From assembly GCA_030295235.1 (NCBI GenBank), contig AP026136.1:310001-374000 (forward strand): DNA of 64,000 nucleotides. Reading direction: 5' to 3'. Under the pieces are notes generated by a model. That model ran no database searches. It was not told the origin of the DNA and saw only the letters and a program-made list of their open reading frames with translations. Position 1 is the first letter of the stretch, and every line of letters starts with the position of its first letter. This document shows positions 33,056 to 45,592 of the stretch, one piece after another. Both the position numbers and the translations under genes were made by a program. The DNA comes from Fistulifera solaris. Lineage: Eukaryota; Bacillariophyta; Bacillariophyceae; Naviculales; Stauroneidaceae.

Positions 33056-34256
33056 TCACGGCATACGTTTGTCACCACGTCCAGCATAGGCTCTAGAAAT
33101 TTCAGCATACTTTCCACCCAAGCACATCAAGATGTCAGACCAGAGATCAGCTGCATTGTCTTCTTCTGTAACCATCGCGCCGGCATATCGAAGGATCAGA
33201 TCCGACGATACGGCCGCCGTGTACCACACACCTTTCTTGATTTCCCGAGAGAGCTGACCAGGTACCCACGCAGCATGACCCTTCACAAATAGAGCATGAT
33301 GAGGGTCGAACCGATTAATACGGACTTCGTTCATTAGCTCTTCAGATCCGCCGACATAAACGCCTGGACAAAGTTTCGTAGAACCTTCAACTTCACCAAA
33401 TCCATGAATGACGGAAAGCTCCTCTTGCAACACAGGTCCACCGTAGGACACGGGTGATTTGGAAAATGCCATCTTTAATGACAAATCTAGGTTGCAATTA
33501 GCCTGCGACGCAACCTTTGCAAATCACCTTCCAAGGGCCTTCAAAATTCCCAACAAATCACAAAAATGAGTTTCACTCTCGATTTGTTCTCAACAATTCT
33601 ACAGAACGGTGTGGAACCTACCTGTTTATCACGATACCAATCGAACCAGTTTTTTCGTCATGTTGCACGACTAGAACAACGGTCTGGTGGAAGACGCCGC
33701 CGAGTTTTTCGTTGGCCAGCAACACGCAACCCGGTTCGACGTGAGGAATTTCGTGCGCCCAACGGTGCTTATTGATCTTGACCTTCGATTTTATGAGCAG
33801 AGGAAGTTCGGCCTCCGACACAAATGGATCATCCGTAACAATTTTATCATCATCGGACAGTCCACCGATGGCGTCGCCATCAAAGATATCCGAAGAGTGC
33901 CGGCGTCCGCTGGCTACACGGCTGGAGTTCTTTTTCTGAAAAATAGAACTAATCGCACCCGCAAACAGTTCACCAAGTTGCCCTTGGTGCGCCAGCTTTT
34001 CATCGCCGTAATCTTTTGGTTCGGATGACGGTGTGTCGTTCTTTCGTTGATGGGACGCTTCGGCTTGCTCCTTGGCGACTAAATTGGCACGGAACAAACG
34101 CCAATCATTGCCCATCATTTCTTCCAGATTTCTCTCAATGTGTGCACGCTCCGAGTTCTTGCTGTTCATAGCAGTATCAATATGGTGCCATTGACGCCAG
34201 GGAGCGAAGGCAGAGGTCGCCATGAGGGGAAGAAGCAGCAGAGTTCGGACTGTCAT
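33056..34256 (-). CDS. Plastid-targeted UPF0301/AlgH (DUF179) protein
   Basis: Family of unknown biochemical role, present in bacteria and plastids. The N-terminus [17 protein letters not shown] is a signal peptide with a textbook SAFAP site. The AlgH core starts at [26 protein letters not shown] and continues across the intron (33487-33621) with [28 protein letters not shown]. Joining VINR to LSLKMAF needs one T fewer in the TTT at 33483-33485. About 130 charged residues between presequence and core are poorly conserved-looking. Total about 350 residues, longer than bacterial AlgH (about 185) because of this N-terminal region. Confidence 0.88.
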
Positions 34257-35227
34257 TGTGTATCTTTCTGAAAATTATGGTGTCAATTACAAACTCAATC
34301 ACTGCAGGCGTTTTTCAAGGAAAACGTGTCGCTCTTGTGTAAAGGAGGTGTTGTAACTCAGAAAAGAGGATAGGATTCTTTGAATCACCAAAAGAGGGAG
34401 TTGGTATCGGTCAAGGGGAGAATGGGATTGTAATCTTGATGGCAGAAATCACAAAAGAAAAACTTTACAATCTTCTTGACACTGTTTGTGCGAAGGATTT
34501 GATGGTGCTTCGGTTGCTTCCAACTTTTTCTTCCTTTGCGGTTCCGATTCTGGCACGCCAGCCTGTTCGCAGTCACTCTACACAACTACCTAGAGTCCGA
34601 CAGAGTCACTATCCTTCGACAGCTGATACTCTTCTCGGTTTCACATCGATGCGACAATCCTTGTTTGCAAATCGAATAGTTTCCAGTACCAGATTGTAGC
34701 ATCCGCGATTGAACTTCAGCTGTTGATAAGTGAGAGAAACCGAGGAAGTGCGCAGATTTCGACAAGGTTTCTGTTCCTTGGAGCTTCTCTCACCGAAATA
34801 AACAACAAACATGTTAGAAATTAGAAACAGAAAAAATGAGCTATTGCTATCAAGTGCTAAGGGTAGACGGAATGACTACCCTCTGCACACATACATTGCG
34901 ATGAGATCAAAATAGATCGACAAGAAAAGCTGACTGTGACGTGTTCTGGATCCCTTGACTAATTCGTGTTAAAATGAGAATTACAGGCAAGTTACAAGCT
35001 GATCGATTCGGCATTGAAAGAAGCAAAAATTACCGACAGGAGAGTGTTTACAGTGATCAAAATGAGATTTAATGAATTGATTCTAGGTCTAATCCCACAT
35101 TGTTAACTCAATGTATGTTCCTGATCGAACAAGTAATTGTCGGCTGGTAACTACCTGTAGCATCCACGCCTGAAAGTAAGGATAGACTTTTTAAGGTCTC
35201 GGAATGGATAGCTCATCATCGTTCATG
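34257..35227. other. Intergenic region of about 970 bases, nothing recognised
   Basis: Contains the UPF0301 promoter and the ankyrin gene 3' flank. Short open frames (for example 34436-34699 plus) have no recognisable features. Confidence 0.4.
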
Positions 35228-37625
35228 TTATTCGTTTACATACATGTCAACATCATCCTCCATATCGAATAAACTATCGTTTTCATCGACAACGCTCTCC
35301 TCGTCATCAAACCAACCCCGTCCACAGTAGCTTAGAATGAGGGGCCACAGGTCCAGAAAAATTCCTGTTCCCTCAAGCTCCAGATGCTTTCCAACAAGCA
35401 GTACTGTGAGTACGGCCTTTCGATCCGCCGGTGTAAACAGCATGTGTCTCTCAGCACTCCAATGCGATTCAGCTTGAGCTATGAGTTCTTTACATTCATC
35501 GATAGAACGCTGGGTTAAACAGTTCCAAGGTTTCGATGATGTAATCGGCTGCTGTGGTATCATCGAAAGGAGCAAAGGGGACGATACGGGTGTGCTCATT
35601 CGGGGCCCTGACGACTCTCTTCTTACGGGCGTTTCAGGACGTGGTGGGCTTCGCGGTTGTGTAGGCGATCGGGATCGTGCTTCTCTGTCCCCGCCATTGC
35701 TGCTGCGATAAAGGAGCCTTCTCGTTTCCACTTTCACTCCAGCATGAAGAAGCTCACGTAGCACATTACTGCTTCCCCGCGCCACAGCAACATGGATTGG
35801 CAGCCGATCACTCAAGTCAGGAATTTCCATGGCTTTTCTTGCTGTATGATGCCGTAAAAGGACTCGAGCGGCTCTATGAGCATTATAATGAGCGCAATAA
35901 TGAAGGGGTGTGTAACCACTGAACCGATTGTGTGGGCCGTCTAATTGAGCATCATCACTTCCAGGACCTGCAGAGCAGCGAGCGCCAAGATCTGCTCCCC
36001 TGCTAAGTAGAAGAGCGGCAGCATCGGATGCATTTTCTTGCGATGCAAAGCAAAGGGGTGTAGCGCCACTATTGGCGCGAGCATCCACGTCGGCACCAGC
36101 ATCAAGCAATAATTCAATTGTCTCTTTTGAGTTACTATACGCAGCATCGTGGAGTGGCGTCCATCCAGAAGGATGAGCTCTCGCATTAGGATCTGCATTG
36201 AACTTCAATAACAAAGACACACATTCTGTTTCGTTCTTGAAAGCAGCCCAATGGAGCGGAGTGTTGCCATGCCCATCAGATGTACCAGCAGAGTCGCCGC
36301 GGCGCGAAAAGGCCGCCGGGAAATGCTGTCACTATTCGTTCGGAACCCGCATGATCTCGCAAGCGAACGCTCCGACTGCTTCGACAACGTCGCATTTTCC
36401 ATTATAAGCCGGGCCGCAGCTAGCTCGTCTATTGTGCCCGCTTGAACCTGTCTCGACAAATCTCGAAACAGACGGAGTAAAGTCATAAAATCACATTTCG
36501 GTTTCGATGCATCCTTATCAAAGTACATTGAATCATCGAAATCTCTCATAAAAAGCTCTGGGTGAGCTGCATATGTGTATATTGGCGCCAGCGCCTGCGA
36601 ACTATCGAGACGACGAGGAATGAATGGAAATCTTGTGTTTCGAATTCGTGACGAAACATCGTTTCCTTCGCTTTCTGCGTATTGTTGCCCCAGTTCAAGT
36701 AGAAGAGTTAGGCACTGGACCGAGCCGTTACATGCTGCCTCATGTATCATTAACCTTCGGAAAGCCGTGTGTGAGGCTCTAGCATCACCACCCATGGCCA
36801 AAAGGAAAGCCAACACAAGAGGAATATCCAAAGCACATGCTAAATGTAAAATACTTCCAGCGCCCCCGGAAGAGCCCCCAGACGAATCTACCAAAAGATG
36901 CGGAGGAGTCGCGTTTGCTACACTTCCATCAAAAACAGGTGCAGTCTCATCATGGGCACCGTCTTCTCGCGACACGGTACGTCCGTCTTCATTTACAACA
37001 AAATTGTTTGGGGGTCTCGTTGAAGTAAGAACCATTGAAGCGTCACGAAGTAGACGTTCGGCTTCTGCGCAAACTTCAATGCATGAGCCTCCATGCTGCA
37101 ATGAGTCTGTTGAATCCACCCGATCGGTCAAGAAATAGGAGAGTTCGCTCAAAAGAGAACAAAAGCATCGCTGCTGCTGCTTCTCGAGAACAAGTTGGGA
37201 CCCATCTGTTGCCGTATCTGCACCGGGAGACCAGTCGGTATTCATCGTTTCGTCTCTTTTTTCCTCTTAATAGAATTAGAAAACAGACGTCAGTATTTTG
37301 CAACAACAATCACAAATAAGGGGCAACGAGAGAAAAACTTCTGCAGAAGAAACAAAATGAAATTGTCGCTGCACATAAACCGATGTTGTGGTTCAACGCA
37401 TTTGCTATACAAATACATCCAACGGATTTTTACGCCCGTCGTTATTTCGCAATCGAGAATTAATTCATAGTACTTACCATCAGCTGCACTTCGCGCACCC
37501 CAACGCCGCCGCATCGTTGAGTACGCGGAAAGAGCATCCAGGGCATTTTGTCCATAGATGCGCAGAAGCGCGTCGTAATCACGTTGTGCGACCGCTTCAA
37601 ACAAAGACTGAGAAAGATTATCCAT
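35228..37625 (-). CDS. Ankyrin-repeat protein
   Basis: About 700 residues. Exon 1 (37625-37478, MDNLSQSLFEAVAQRDYDALLRIYG) and exon 2 (37205-35228) flank an intron of about 270 bases, long for this window. Early helical repeats (ILHLACALDIPLVLAFLLAMGG, LMIHEAACNGSVQCLTLLLE) are followed after about 150 residues by canonical ankyrin repeats: GNTPLHWAAFKNETECVSLLL, GWTPLHDAAYSNSKETIELLL, GATPLCFASQENASDAAALLL and YTPLHYCAHYNAHRAARVLL. One frame break near 36300 in a GC-rich stretch lies between the two groups. The end is acidic (DDEESVVDENDSLFDMEDD). Function cannot be inferred beyond protein binding. Confidence 0.85.
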
Positions 37626-38429
37626 GGTACAGGCTCATGCTCTGAAGAAGAGTCCCAAAGAATGAATCCATCGCATGTTTTCGATGAAAACAGGGGCAAA
37701 AATTTGGAGAAACTTCCGCCATGCCGCAAGGGGGGCGGGCTTGTACTATTGCTTACGAAGTTAGTGACATGACATTCGTTATCCGGTCCAACCTACAACA
37801 GACAAGAAACAGCATCATGTAGTCTAGAGTGAAGAGTGGAAAGAATTCTCCTGACGTCTGAAAGGTCATTTTCGTCAAGAAGTCTAAGTTCTAAGTCCCT
37901 TTTACAACCATTTACGATAAGCCAGAGAGTCCAGGCAAGTCCCGGGTCGATGTTGATTACCGCTACGATTTTAAAGAATTCGAGGGAGCTATGTGCCAAT
38001 CCGCCATCCGCCCCGTCCCAATAGCTAACAGCTCGCTTTAGGTTCCGTGATCTTATCTTGATGGCGACTATCTTTTCTTTAAACATTGGCAGAAAGTACT
38101 GGTAATAATTGATATTAGGCGAAGCTGTAGTAGCTAAAGAGGGCTTATCCTTCAAATAAGTAACTTCTATACTATTGAAAGCCTTCATTGCATTAGCAAA
38201 TTGAATTGCGGCAGCTACTCAAAACATTTAAAACGACTTAAATGAGTTCGGGACTATCAGCGTTTCACGGAAGACCTTGTACTGATACTGAGAGTCTTAC
38301 TTGAGTGAGTCTCATCGACTAGTCGTAACCTCACAAGGTAATTATATTGGCTATCAAAAAGAGCGGGAGGCTAATTTCAGAGATAAAATGACCAAACCAC
38401 CGTTAATTTCAACTTTTTCAATTTTACAA
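37626..38429. other. Intergenic region with one doubtful frame
   Basis: A minus-strand frame of 131 codons (37793-38188) contains MKAFNSIEVTYLKD and a plausible amphipathic C-terminus but no known domain; I do not call it a gene. Otherwise nothing is seen. Confidence 0.3.
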
Positions 38430-39079
38430 TTAAGGAGATTTTTCATCTGCGGCCAACTTAATTGCCCGAGCAAGCTTGTTGCCAGGAGCCTTGATAACGC
38501 GAGCCACTTTGGTGGGCACGGCCTTAATGGATCCAGCAATTTTGGCGTAAAGTTCTTGTTTGCTGGGTAGTTTTCCAATGGCTTCAACTCCCTTAGTATC
38601 ATATGAAATACCTTCGGTGACTCCGCCAAGAATAGGGTGAGTGTCTTTTTTACCGCAGTCTTTCAAGAAGCCGTTGTAAGCTTTGATTGTAGCACTGATG
38701 TCATCCTCAATAAAGAACCACAAATTAGCGCCAGTCAAAAGACTGGTGGCTACTTCATAATCAGTTCCCTCTACAGCGCGTTCCATGAGGGTGTTCTTGA
38801 CAACCTTAACAGTCGTTCCTTCAGGCATAGATCGTCGAAGCTTTTGCATCTCGGCAACGGTAATAGAGCTTGCAGGGATAGTAAAGACCATCTCCGAATC
38901 TTGAAGAAGACCTTTTACAGTTTGAACGGTGGATTTCTTTCCCTCTAGAGATGTGGCAATACCACTACCACCTCCAAACAAGGGTTGCAGTGTACTCGAT
39001 CGAATGCTGGAGCCCCATGGTTGGGTGCTGAAAGCAGCGGCTGAGCCAACGAAGAGGATAAAAGACTTCTATTGATCAT
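38430..39079 (-). CDS. RPL10: Ribosomal protein L10, plastid
   Basis: Forms the base of the L7/L12 stalk of the plastid large ribosomal subunit. The L10 fold is clear from VQTVKGLLQDSEMVFT, ITVAEMQKLRRSMPEG, VKVVKNTLMERAVEG and LLTGANLWFFIEDD. The N-terminus reads MINRKSFILFVGSAAAFSTQPW if one A is restored near 39067, giving a signal peptide and an AAAF plastid site; alternatively a splice acceptor AATAG lies just before AAGTCT and the start is in an upstream exon. The C-terminus is Lys-rich as usual. Confidence 0.9.
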
Positions 39080-39607
39080 GGTGCGTTTTCACGAAGCACA
39101 ATGAATATCAATACTTTAAACGATGAATTCACGCAGCTCCTTTGCTGTCTTCTTGCTTCTTGGCGTTTGCTGATGTGTTGAAGAATTATTTGATGGGCAC
39201 TTCACAGCCACTCCTCCTTGTCGCTGCTGTTTTGAGGCTGTGGATGCCTGACGTACGCTGGATTACCGTTGCAATTTGAGTAGAAGAACGCAGCCTGGAG
39301 AAAAAAGTAAGAATGAAACCGCGACCGAATACCCGATTCATTCACTAGTCACTACGACACTGATATATTATGTACAAAACTCAAAATTTTTGTACTATAA
39401 ATTGTTTTGTGGCAGGCAGTACCTGGTACCGGTACCGGTGCAAAGATACGCGAGATGCAACGCGCTCCATAAACATTTCGCGGCAACAAAACCGAGGACA
39501 ACAATAAGCAGAAGTTCTCGACAACTACCACTATACTTTGTATCCATTTACTCCTACGAAATCTAAAACGAAACACTGTACCTTATCTCCAGACTTGAAC
39601 CTTTGAA
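39080..39607. promoter_or_regulatory. Divergent intergenic region with a GGTACC tract
   Basis: Between L10 (minus) and RBBP5 (plus). TACCTGGTA (39420-39428) runs directly into GGTACCGGTACCGG, a nested palindrome. The remainder has no gene. Confidence 0.4.
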
Positions 39608-41416
39608 ATGAATTTGGAGCTGCTTGACCCGTTCGCTCGTCAAGTGCCGGATCGAGTTCATGCCACTTTGGATCTTCCCGGACCGATGCATTTCCGAAAT
39701 CATCACGAGGCTAAAGAAGAGAAAAATGCAAAAATCTTTGTAGAGAACACAGAGTGGAAGTCCGTGTATCATCTGGCTTTCAATCGTAGAGGCACCTATA
39801 TAGCAGCTGGTTACGGCAGTGGAGCTGTTGCCGTATTCAATGTTTTGAATAGGACAATAAGCGCATTATATCCGAATCAAAGTCTCGACGCCTCTCCTGA
39901 AAGCCACGGATTGGGCATATCTAGCGTCTCGTGGAGCAAACGCTCTCGGACACTGTTGACAGGCTCGCTAGGAGATTTTGTTATTCGAATGTTCGACACA
40001 ACACACCCTCTTGGACCAGAGGAAGGCTGCACCGTCCTTCAGTCCGAGGATACGAAGGAATCTGACGAAGAAGCTCACCAGCACCTATTAAAAGAGGGAA
40101 ATACGAAAGATGAACGCGTATGTACACACTCCTTTGACCAAACAAAGAGTACGGGCTTCAGAGATATCGATCGTCGGTTTGATTTCGTCAAAGAAGACCG
40201 ACAAATGGCTTTGCGAGTGTTTAATCCAGGAGACGAAATACAGCCGAAGTGTTTACCCCCAGAATTTTTCCCTTCTGATGCAGTATCTATGAAAAGGTTT
40301 CCATCTATTTCTTTTTCTCTTCCTCACAAAGTGGGAGGGTCGTTACAAGTCCATCCCAGAGTAACAACAGCAGGACTCGTCGTTTTAGAAAATGGTTCAT
40401 TGTGCATCTTCTATATTCATCCCTCTACGTGGCTCCAGTGGGGCGATCCTTATAAAGTTCAGGAACCTGTTCTTATTTCCATTGCCAATGGCGACAAGCA
40501 TCACATCACATGTGCTGCATTCGGGCCTCACGGAGATCGCATCTACGCCGCGACCAAAAACGGTCGTGTGCTTGGCTTTGACGTGTCCAAGCTTTTGGAT
40601 CGTTTTACATCAAAGAACACCGACGCAAAGGTAATACCCATGATCAGTGCTCATTTCGATATTGCAATTTCTGGCGCACAGACTTCGTGGCATCTAATAG
40701 CAAGTCGCAACGGAAAGTTCTTCGTAATAAATTCAGCTGATGGAGTGCTTCGACTGTTTTCGACTGATGAGTGTTGGGATCGCCCCGAAGCCGTCATTAA
40801 ACCAATGCGAACTTTTCAGGATGTTGTGTCGAAAGTAAAATTTGCGTCTTTCGATTTGTCGGGGGATGGAGAATTTATTGTTGGTGGCGCAAATGGGGCA
40901 GATCATAAGTATCAGGTAAGATTGCTTGCTTGATGAATTGCTGCATTAATGGACATTGACATTTGCGTGTAGCTCTACGTGTGGAATTCTTCCACCGGCG
41001 TTTTGATGGACAAACTGATTGGACCCTCGGTGCAACTTTACAGCGTCGCTTGGCATCCCGCAAGGTCTTTCATCGCAGCCGCGACGTCTGATGGTCTCAT
41101 TGATATTTGGGGGCAACGGTTTGACTTTACCAACTTTGCACCGGACTTTCAGTCACTACCAAGGAATGTAGAATACATAGAAGAAGAAGGTGAACTAGAT
41201 AAAGATGAGAAGGATAAGTACATCGTGATGCAGGGAGACCAATTGTACGTATCAGAAAATGCAAAAGACAAATGCATCGATATCATATCTATCGAAGCCG
41301 TGCCTGTTTTTGCATCCGATTCTGAGAATGAGGAGGAAGTCTTCGCGTTTGAAACCAAGATTAAGAACTCAATGGTAGGGCGGAAATCGGTAAAGCCGAT
41401 ACAACTAGAAGATTGA
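39608..41416 (+). CDS. RBBP5: RBBP5/Swd1, WD40 subunit of the SET1/COMPASS histone methyltransferase
   Basis: Core subunit of the complex that methylates histone H3 lysine 4. Starts MNLELLDPFARQVPD, nearly the invariant Swd1/RBBP5 start. WD repeats include HLAFNRRGTYIAAGYGSGAV, SSVSWSKRSRTLLTGSLGD, CAAFGPHGDRIYAATKNGRV and VAWHPARSFIAAATSDGLID. Exons 39608-40915 and 40973-41416 join at HKYQ-LYVWNSS; 583 residues, close to the human protein (538). The acidic hinge after the propeller (YIEEEGELDKDEKDKY) and EAVPVFASDSENEE match the segment that contacts the other subunits. About 100 extra residues sit in the second blade. Frame intact. Confidence 0.94.
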
Positions 41417-41828
41417 TTTTTAAACATTATTTTTGTTTTACATTTCTTTTAAGTCTCCTTATTTAGCAAATAGCAATCGGAGTGATGCAATTGAGGTCTA
41501 TATTCTGCGCCTTAGGTCGATGGCCGATAGAGTTTTATGGGGCAAATGAAAATTTCATTCGTGAATGAAGTTTAGCGGGGCCTAATCCGTGTCGCTGTAC
41601 AAAGTACCCGGTAACTGTAGTCCGTAAAAATACTGTTAGGGATACCGGTAAGATTTTGGTGCATGTTCCATGTTCCAGTTCTCCTGTTCTCCTTTTCGAC
41701 GGATTGCACTTTGCAACCTTGCAATAACACCAAGGCTTTTGCAACTTTGCAAAACAACAAACAAAGAAACAGGATGACGTTTAAAAAAGAATAAGAACGA
41801 AAATTCTTTAAGTTCCTTAAAACCTATC
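41417..41828. promoter_or_regulatory. Region upstream of the cyclin gene with clustered TTGCAA motifs
   Basis: TTGCAA or TTGCAAT occurs four times in about 45 bases (41711-41753), a palindromic hexamer also present in a 19-base palindrome at 50857-50875 and in TTTGCAAC near 47325. No coding sequence recognised. Confidence 0.35.
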
Positions 41829-44011
41829 ATGCAAATGAAAACTATTGAAAAACTGATGAAGAACTATTCCAAGGAGGAAATCGGTCTTCTAGTTCGAGCA
41901 TTCGTTGAGGACCTGTCGTTCTGGGAAGCTAGCGCTTCCAAGTCGCCGGAACAAATAAAACTTATCGATCGACTCGCCAGTGATGATTCCAATCCAAAAA
42001 CAGACACTCGTCGGGGAAAGAAGAACTCACGGAGAAGTAAAAGAACGAGATGGATGCTCCTGAATCACCCCTGTCCGAGAATAATATTGAGCAGTGCAAC
42101 TGGAAAAGTGCTGTCGACCCCGTGACTAAAAAGGTTTATTACTATGACACAATACAAAGAAAACCACAATGGCATAAGGTAGGTAGTTTTCGAAAGGTTT
42201 GTGCTGGATTTCATTGGTCGGGTCCTCATCCGTATCTTGTGTTCTTAGCCGGAAGAATTGACAATATTCGAAAAGAAGAAAAAACGTGAATTCCGACGAC
42301 AGCAAAGGGCATTTTTCAAGCAAATGGAAGCTAAACTCTTAGAGAGTCTGGCTCGAGGTGAGGTAATGCCGGGTATTGCTCGTGAAAATGTTGCGAAGGC
42401 GGGCCCTCCTAAAGAACCGATCGTTATCACAGCTCGTAGCTCCAAAGTACGTACGATTTCATGCATGAACGAAGAGTTACTCGCGGAGCTTCAAAGAAGC
42501 GACGGCGACGATAGCAATATACCTTTTCCAGCTGCGAATATAAGCAGCGGTAACATGGTAATAGGAGACGGAAGGAGCCACGGGCGTCTGGCTTCATCAG
42601 GTCCACCGCCTTCTTGGCTGGAGGGCCGACCGCCGCTACCACATCGTCGACTCGCTTCAGCAGCGTCACCACCACGCGAGCCGAAAGATTTATCTTCTGT
42701 CAGTAAAGAACTCGATTGCTGTAAACATGATTCGATGGATCTTTCACCGGAGCAAAGTGATTTGAAAACGGATGTCAAGGTCGCTTCTCATTCAATTGAC
42801 AATGATCTCCTTGAAGGCGAACATCTTCTTGACGAACCACCCCTCGATGATAGCAACAACAAAAATATTGATATTCATACGGGGACTGCACAGCAAATAG
42901 ATTCAAAGAGCAGCACCGAAATTGCGCGACCTAACGCAGTAAAGGCTCACAATCGACGCAATACCGGAGGAACCATTTTTGTCAAATCGACCATGCAAAA
43001 TCCAGATATTGATGCGACCATTAGGTGCATTTGTGGCATCTATAGAGTCCATATCGTAGAATCATCGTCGCGACAAAAGCAGACCGAACCGCACGACGTT
43101 CCTCCGTACCAACAACGTGTTGACGTGGATATTTTTCGGCACGATTACACAGGGAACCACTACGGCGACCGTTCAAAATCATATGTTTCAAATCGCCACT
43201 TACCATCTTTGGCAGCTATTGAGTCCTTCTTCAAACGGTTTTACGAAAAGAGCTTGGTAAGTAAAACCAGGTGCAGATGAGGTATGATGTTTACACAGTG
43301 TCGCCTTACCAATCTACCTATTCTTTTCGATTAAATCTTAGATGGAACACGATACTTTAATCATGAGCTTAATTTACGTTGAGAGGCTCATCAGAGAGAC
43401 GAATGGACGAGTTTCGCCAACGCCAGAGACGTGGGAGTCTATTCTCTTTTCTTGCATGGTTCTCGCTTCCAAGGTGTGGGACGATTATTCGATGTGGAAC
43501 GTTGATTTTTCGACTGTTTCGATGACCAACCACAACAGATCACAATTCAACTTGAAAAGGATCAATGAGCTTGAATTTTCTGTTCTCTCTTGCTTGAATT
43601 TCAATGTCAAGGTAACTGCGTCAGAGTATGCAAAATACTATTACTATATACGGGATATGCTCGCAAAGAGTGGACTGACGGAACATGCTGTCTTTCCATT
43701 GAAGAAGCAACAATCGAAGCTCAAAGACAATCCCAGTGACCGATCCTCTCAGATAGCGCGACCCGACCGAAATCGCGCTCAGAGTTTTGATTTGCATTCC
43801 TTGAGACCACAAAAGAACATATTGGACCGGATTCGGTCTGCTTGGAGCAGCTGCTGATCTCGATGAAGCGATGATGAAACGCATTTACAGAGACAGATAC
43901 GGTCAAGTTGTACTCAATCAAAGAAAAGCTTCTTATGAGAATAAACACGGATTACGAAAATCCACTACAATGCCACAGTTGAGGTTACACTATGATCGGA
44001 CCGGATCGTGA
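41829..44011 (+). CDS. CCNY: Cyclin Y-like protein with N-terminal WW domain
   Basis: A WW domain (NWKSAVDPVTKKVYYYD...QWHKPEE, split by the intron 42179-42248) is followed by a basic helix (KKKKREFRRQQRAFFKQME), about 250 residues of low complexity, then a cyclin box. Exons are 41829-42178, 42249-43256 and 43342-44011. The box (LPSLAAIESFFKRFYEKSL, MSLIYVERLI, SCMVLASKVWDDYSMWNVDFS, ELEFSVLSCLNFNVKVTASEYAKYYY) has the VWDD-WNVD signature of cyclin Y, which activates CDK14/16-type kinases. Two frame breaks: near 42045 before the WW domain and near 43840 near the end, after which the frame runs to 44011. Its 3' end overlaps the convergent prolyl hydroxylase coding region by 22 bases. The first 70 residues could be a separate frame if the first break is real. 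Confidence 0.85.
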
Positions 44012-45592
44012 ATCCATAGAACAGCAACGTATTTTTTGCCCGCGATAACCGGAAGAGCAGCATGCTGCGTCAGATCATCAAGATTACCGTCTGGGTTTAC
44101 CATGTAAAATATCATAGCTTTCCCTTTCTCTGGTTTTACTTTCAGGCTCTCGCCAGTTTCAGCATTTCTCCACCTAGGAAAAGAAGTTTCTGCTCCTTCA
44201 ATAACATCATTTAAGTACAGGCACAAGTTGATAGATCGACCAGGGACATCAAGCGTCTCTTTCGGCATAGAAAAGTCATGATGGGCTTGGTATTCTTGGC
44301 CAACATCATAATGCACAACTTGCAAATCCTCGTTGATACGATTGCGAGTAGGGAAGTCTTCGAGCTCATCAGCATCTCTATCACAAAATAGCGCTTCATT
44401 GATACGTAACACGTCTGCTACACGTCGAAATACGGCATCCACGATGAGGTCACTGTTGCGAGAGAGCCAAGTTGTTGTGCTAGTCCGCGTAGATGAGAGA
44501 TGCCCGTTTGTTGTGGATCGTTCTAAATGTTTTTGTTGAACAATATCCAGAATGTGGTCCACCTCGATATCAGAGAGGAAATTCTTAATCTCGAATGCTC
44601 TAGGTGCGCAAGAGAGCGCCTTGATGGTGATATTCATCAGCCCTGGTGATCTGTACTCCGACAGAGCGATCGATTCATCTTCTCCGCGTCTCATGTCAGA
44701 TCGAGAAAGTTCGTAGATCTCCTCCGCGGGTGGAAGTTCAATGAACTGCGTCTCTGATGTTTGGACATAGTGCTCTTGTCCAAAATGATCGGCTCTCCAA
44801 ATCTTGTGTCGCGTGGGATTTTTTTGGATACATGGTCAACCATTCGGAACCGCCAGTAAACTTTTTGTAAACTTCTCCAAATTCAAGATTAAAAACGTGT
44901 GCATCATAGTGAGCTCGATCCTCCGCAGATAGCGAGTCTAGTAAGCGTCCTCCGCCCAAAAGCTGCTTCCCTCGTGCGCGAGCATCCGTGTGGAACTCGT
45001 GGGGTGGTAGGAATGGATCACAATAGTAGACAGCCATATCAGGAACGATAGTCATCCTGCAAAGTACCTCGTCTGGTTTTCCGGGCTTTGTGAAAATGAA
45101 CTTGTGATTCGGATAGCAGGATGTGCCCCCGATGTCCACGGTCGGAGTGAATCGTTCAAAACCGGCCCAGAGGGTCCATCCCACCAAAGGTCAACACGCT
45201 CTGGACTCAAATTAACGAACTTTCCAGCTTGTCCTCTAAAATCAGGTTTCTTCTCTTGACGACTGCCAGGCTCCTCACCGTAAAAGGAAGAAATATCAGC
45301 TCTCACGTACGCTTTGAAATTGGTTCCAGGGATGATTTTCAAATTAGGGTCAAAATCGTTATCCTTCTCGGTCTCAGCGAACACTTTCTCGTGGTCATCT
45401 TCAATGTGAATCAAGAAAGTTTTCCAAATCAAAGACACACGTTTCCGCGTCATCATTGGTACAGCGACCTGCAAGTGCATCTGTCAAGACGGGCTGAGCG
45501 GCGGCCTTGCGCGTGCCACAGAAGAGCAACGCCAGAGGAACGTTGACAAGAGTTGCGAGCACTGGAAGCGCCAAATAAGCGTTCGTTTTCAT
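43990..45592 (-). CDS. Prolyl 4-hydroxylase with N-terminal signal anchor and VHL-like stretch
   Basis: 2-oxoglutarate/Fe(II) enzyme. The C-terminal 200 residues hold the catalytic core: HxD in EYQAHHDFS, GRSINLCLYLNDV, GAETSFPRW, and the distal His and 2-oxoglutarate Lys in QHAALPVIAGKKYVAVLW. The N-terminus (MKTNAYLALPVLATLVNVPLALLF) is a signal peptide or anchor, so an ER/Golgi location is inferred. Between them FVNLSPERVDLWWDG, GPGFERFTPTVDIG and NHKFIFTKPGKPDEVL resemble the VHL beta domain, which binds hydroxyproline. Three frame breaks (A run near 45422, GGGCCGG near 45163, A7 run near 44822) are crossed to read this. Hydroxylase call strong; VHL-like call tentative. Confidence 0.85.

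Noticed and set aside
37793-38188. 131-codon minus-strand frame
   Set aside because: Possible but unsupported; left within the intergenic note rather than called as a gene.
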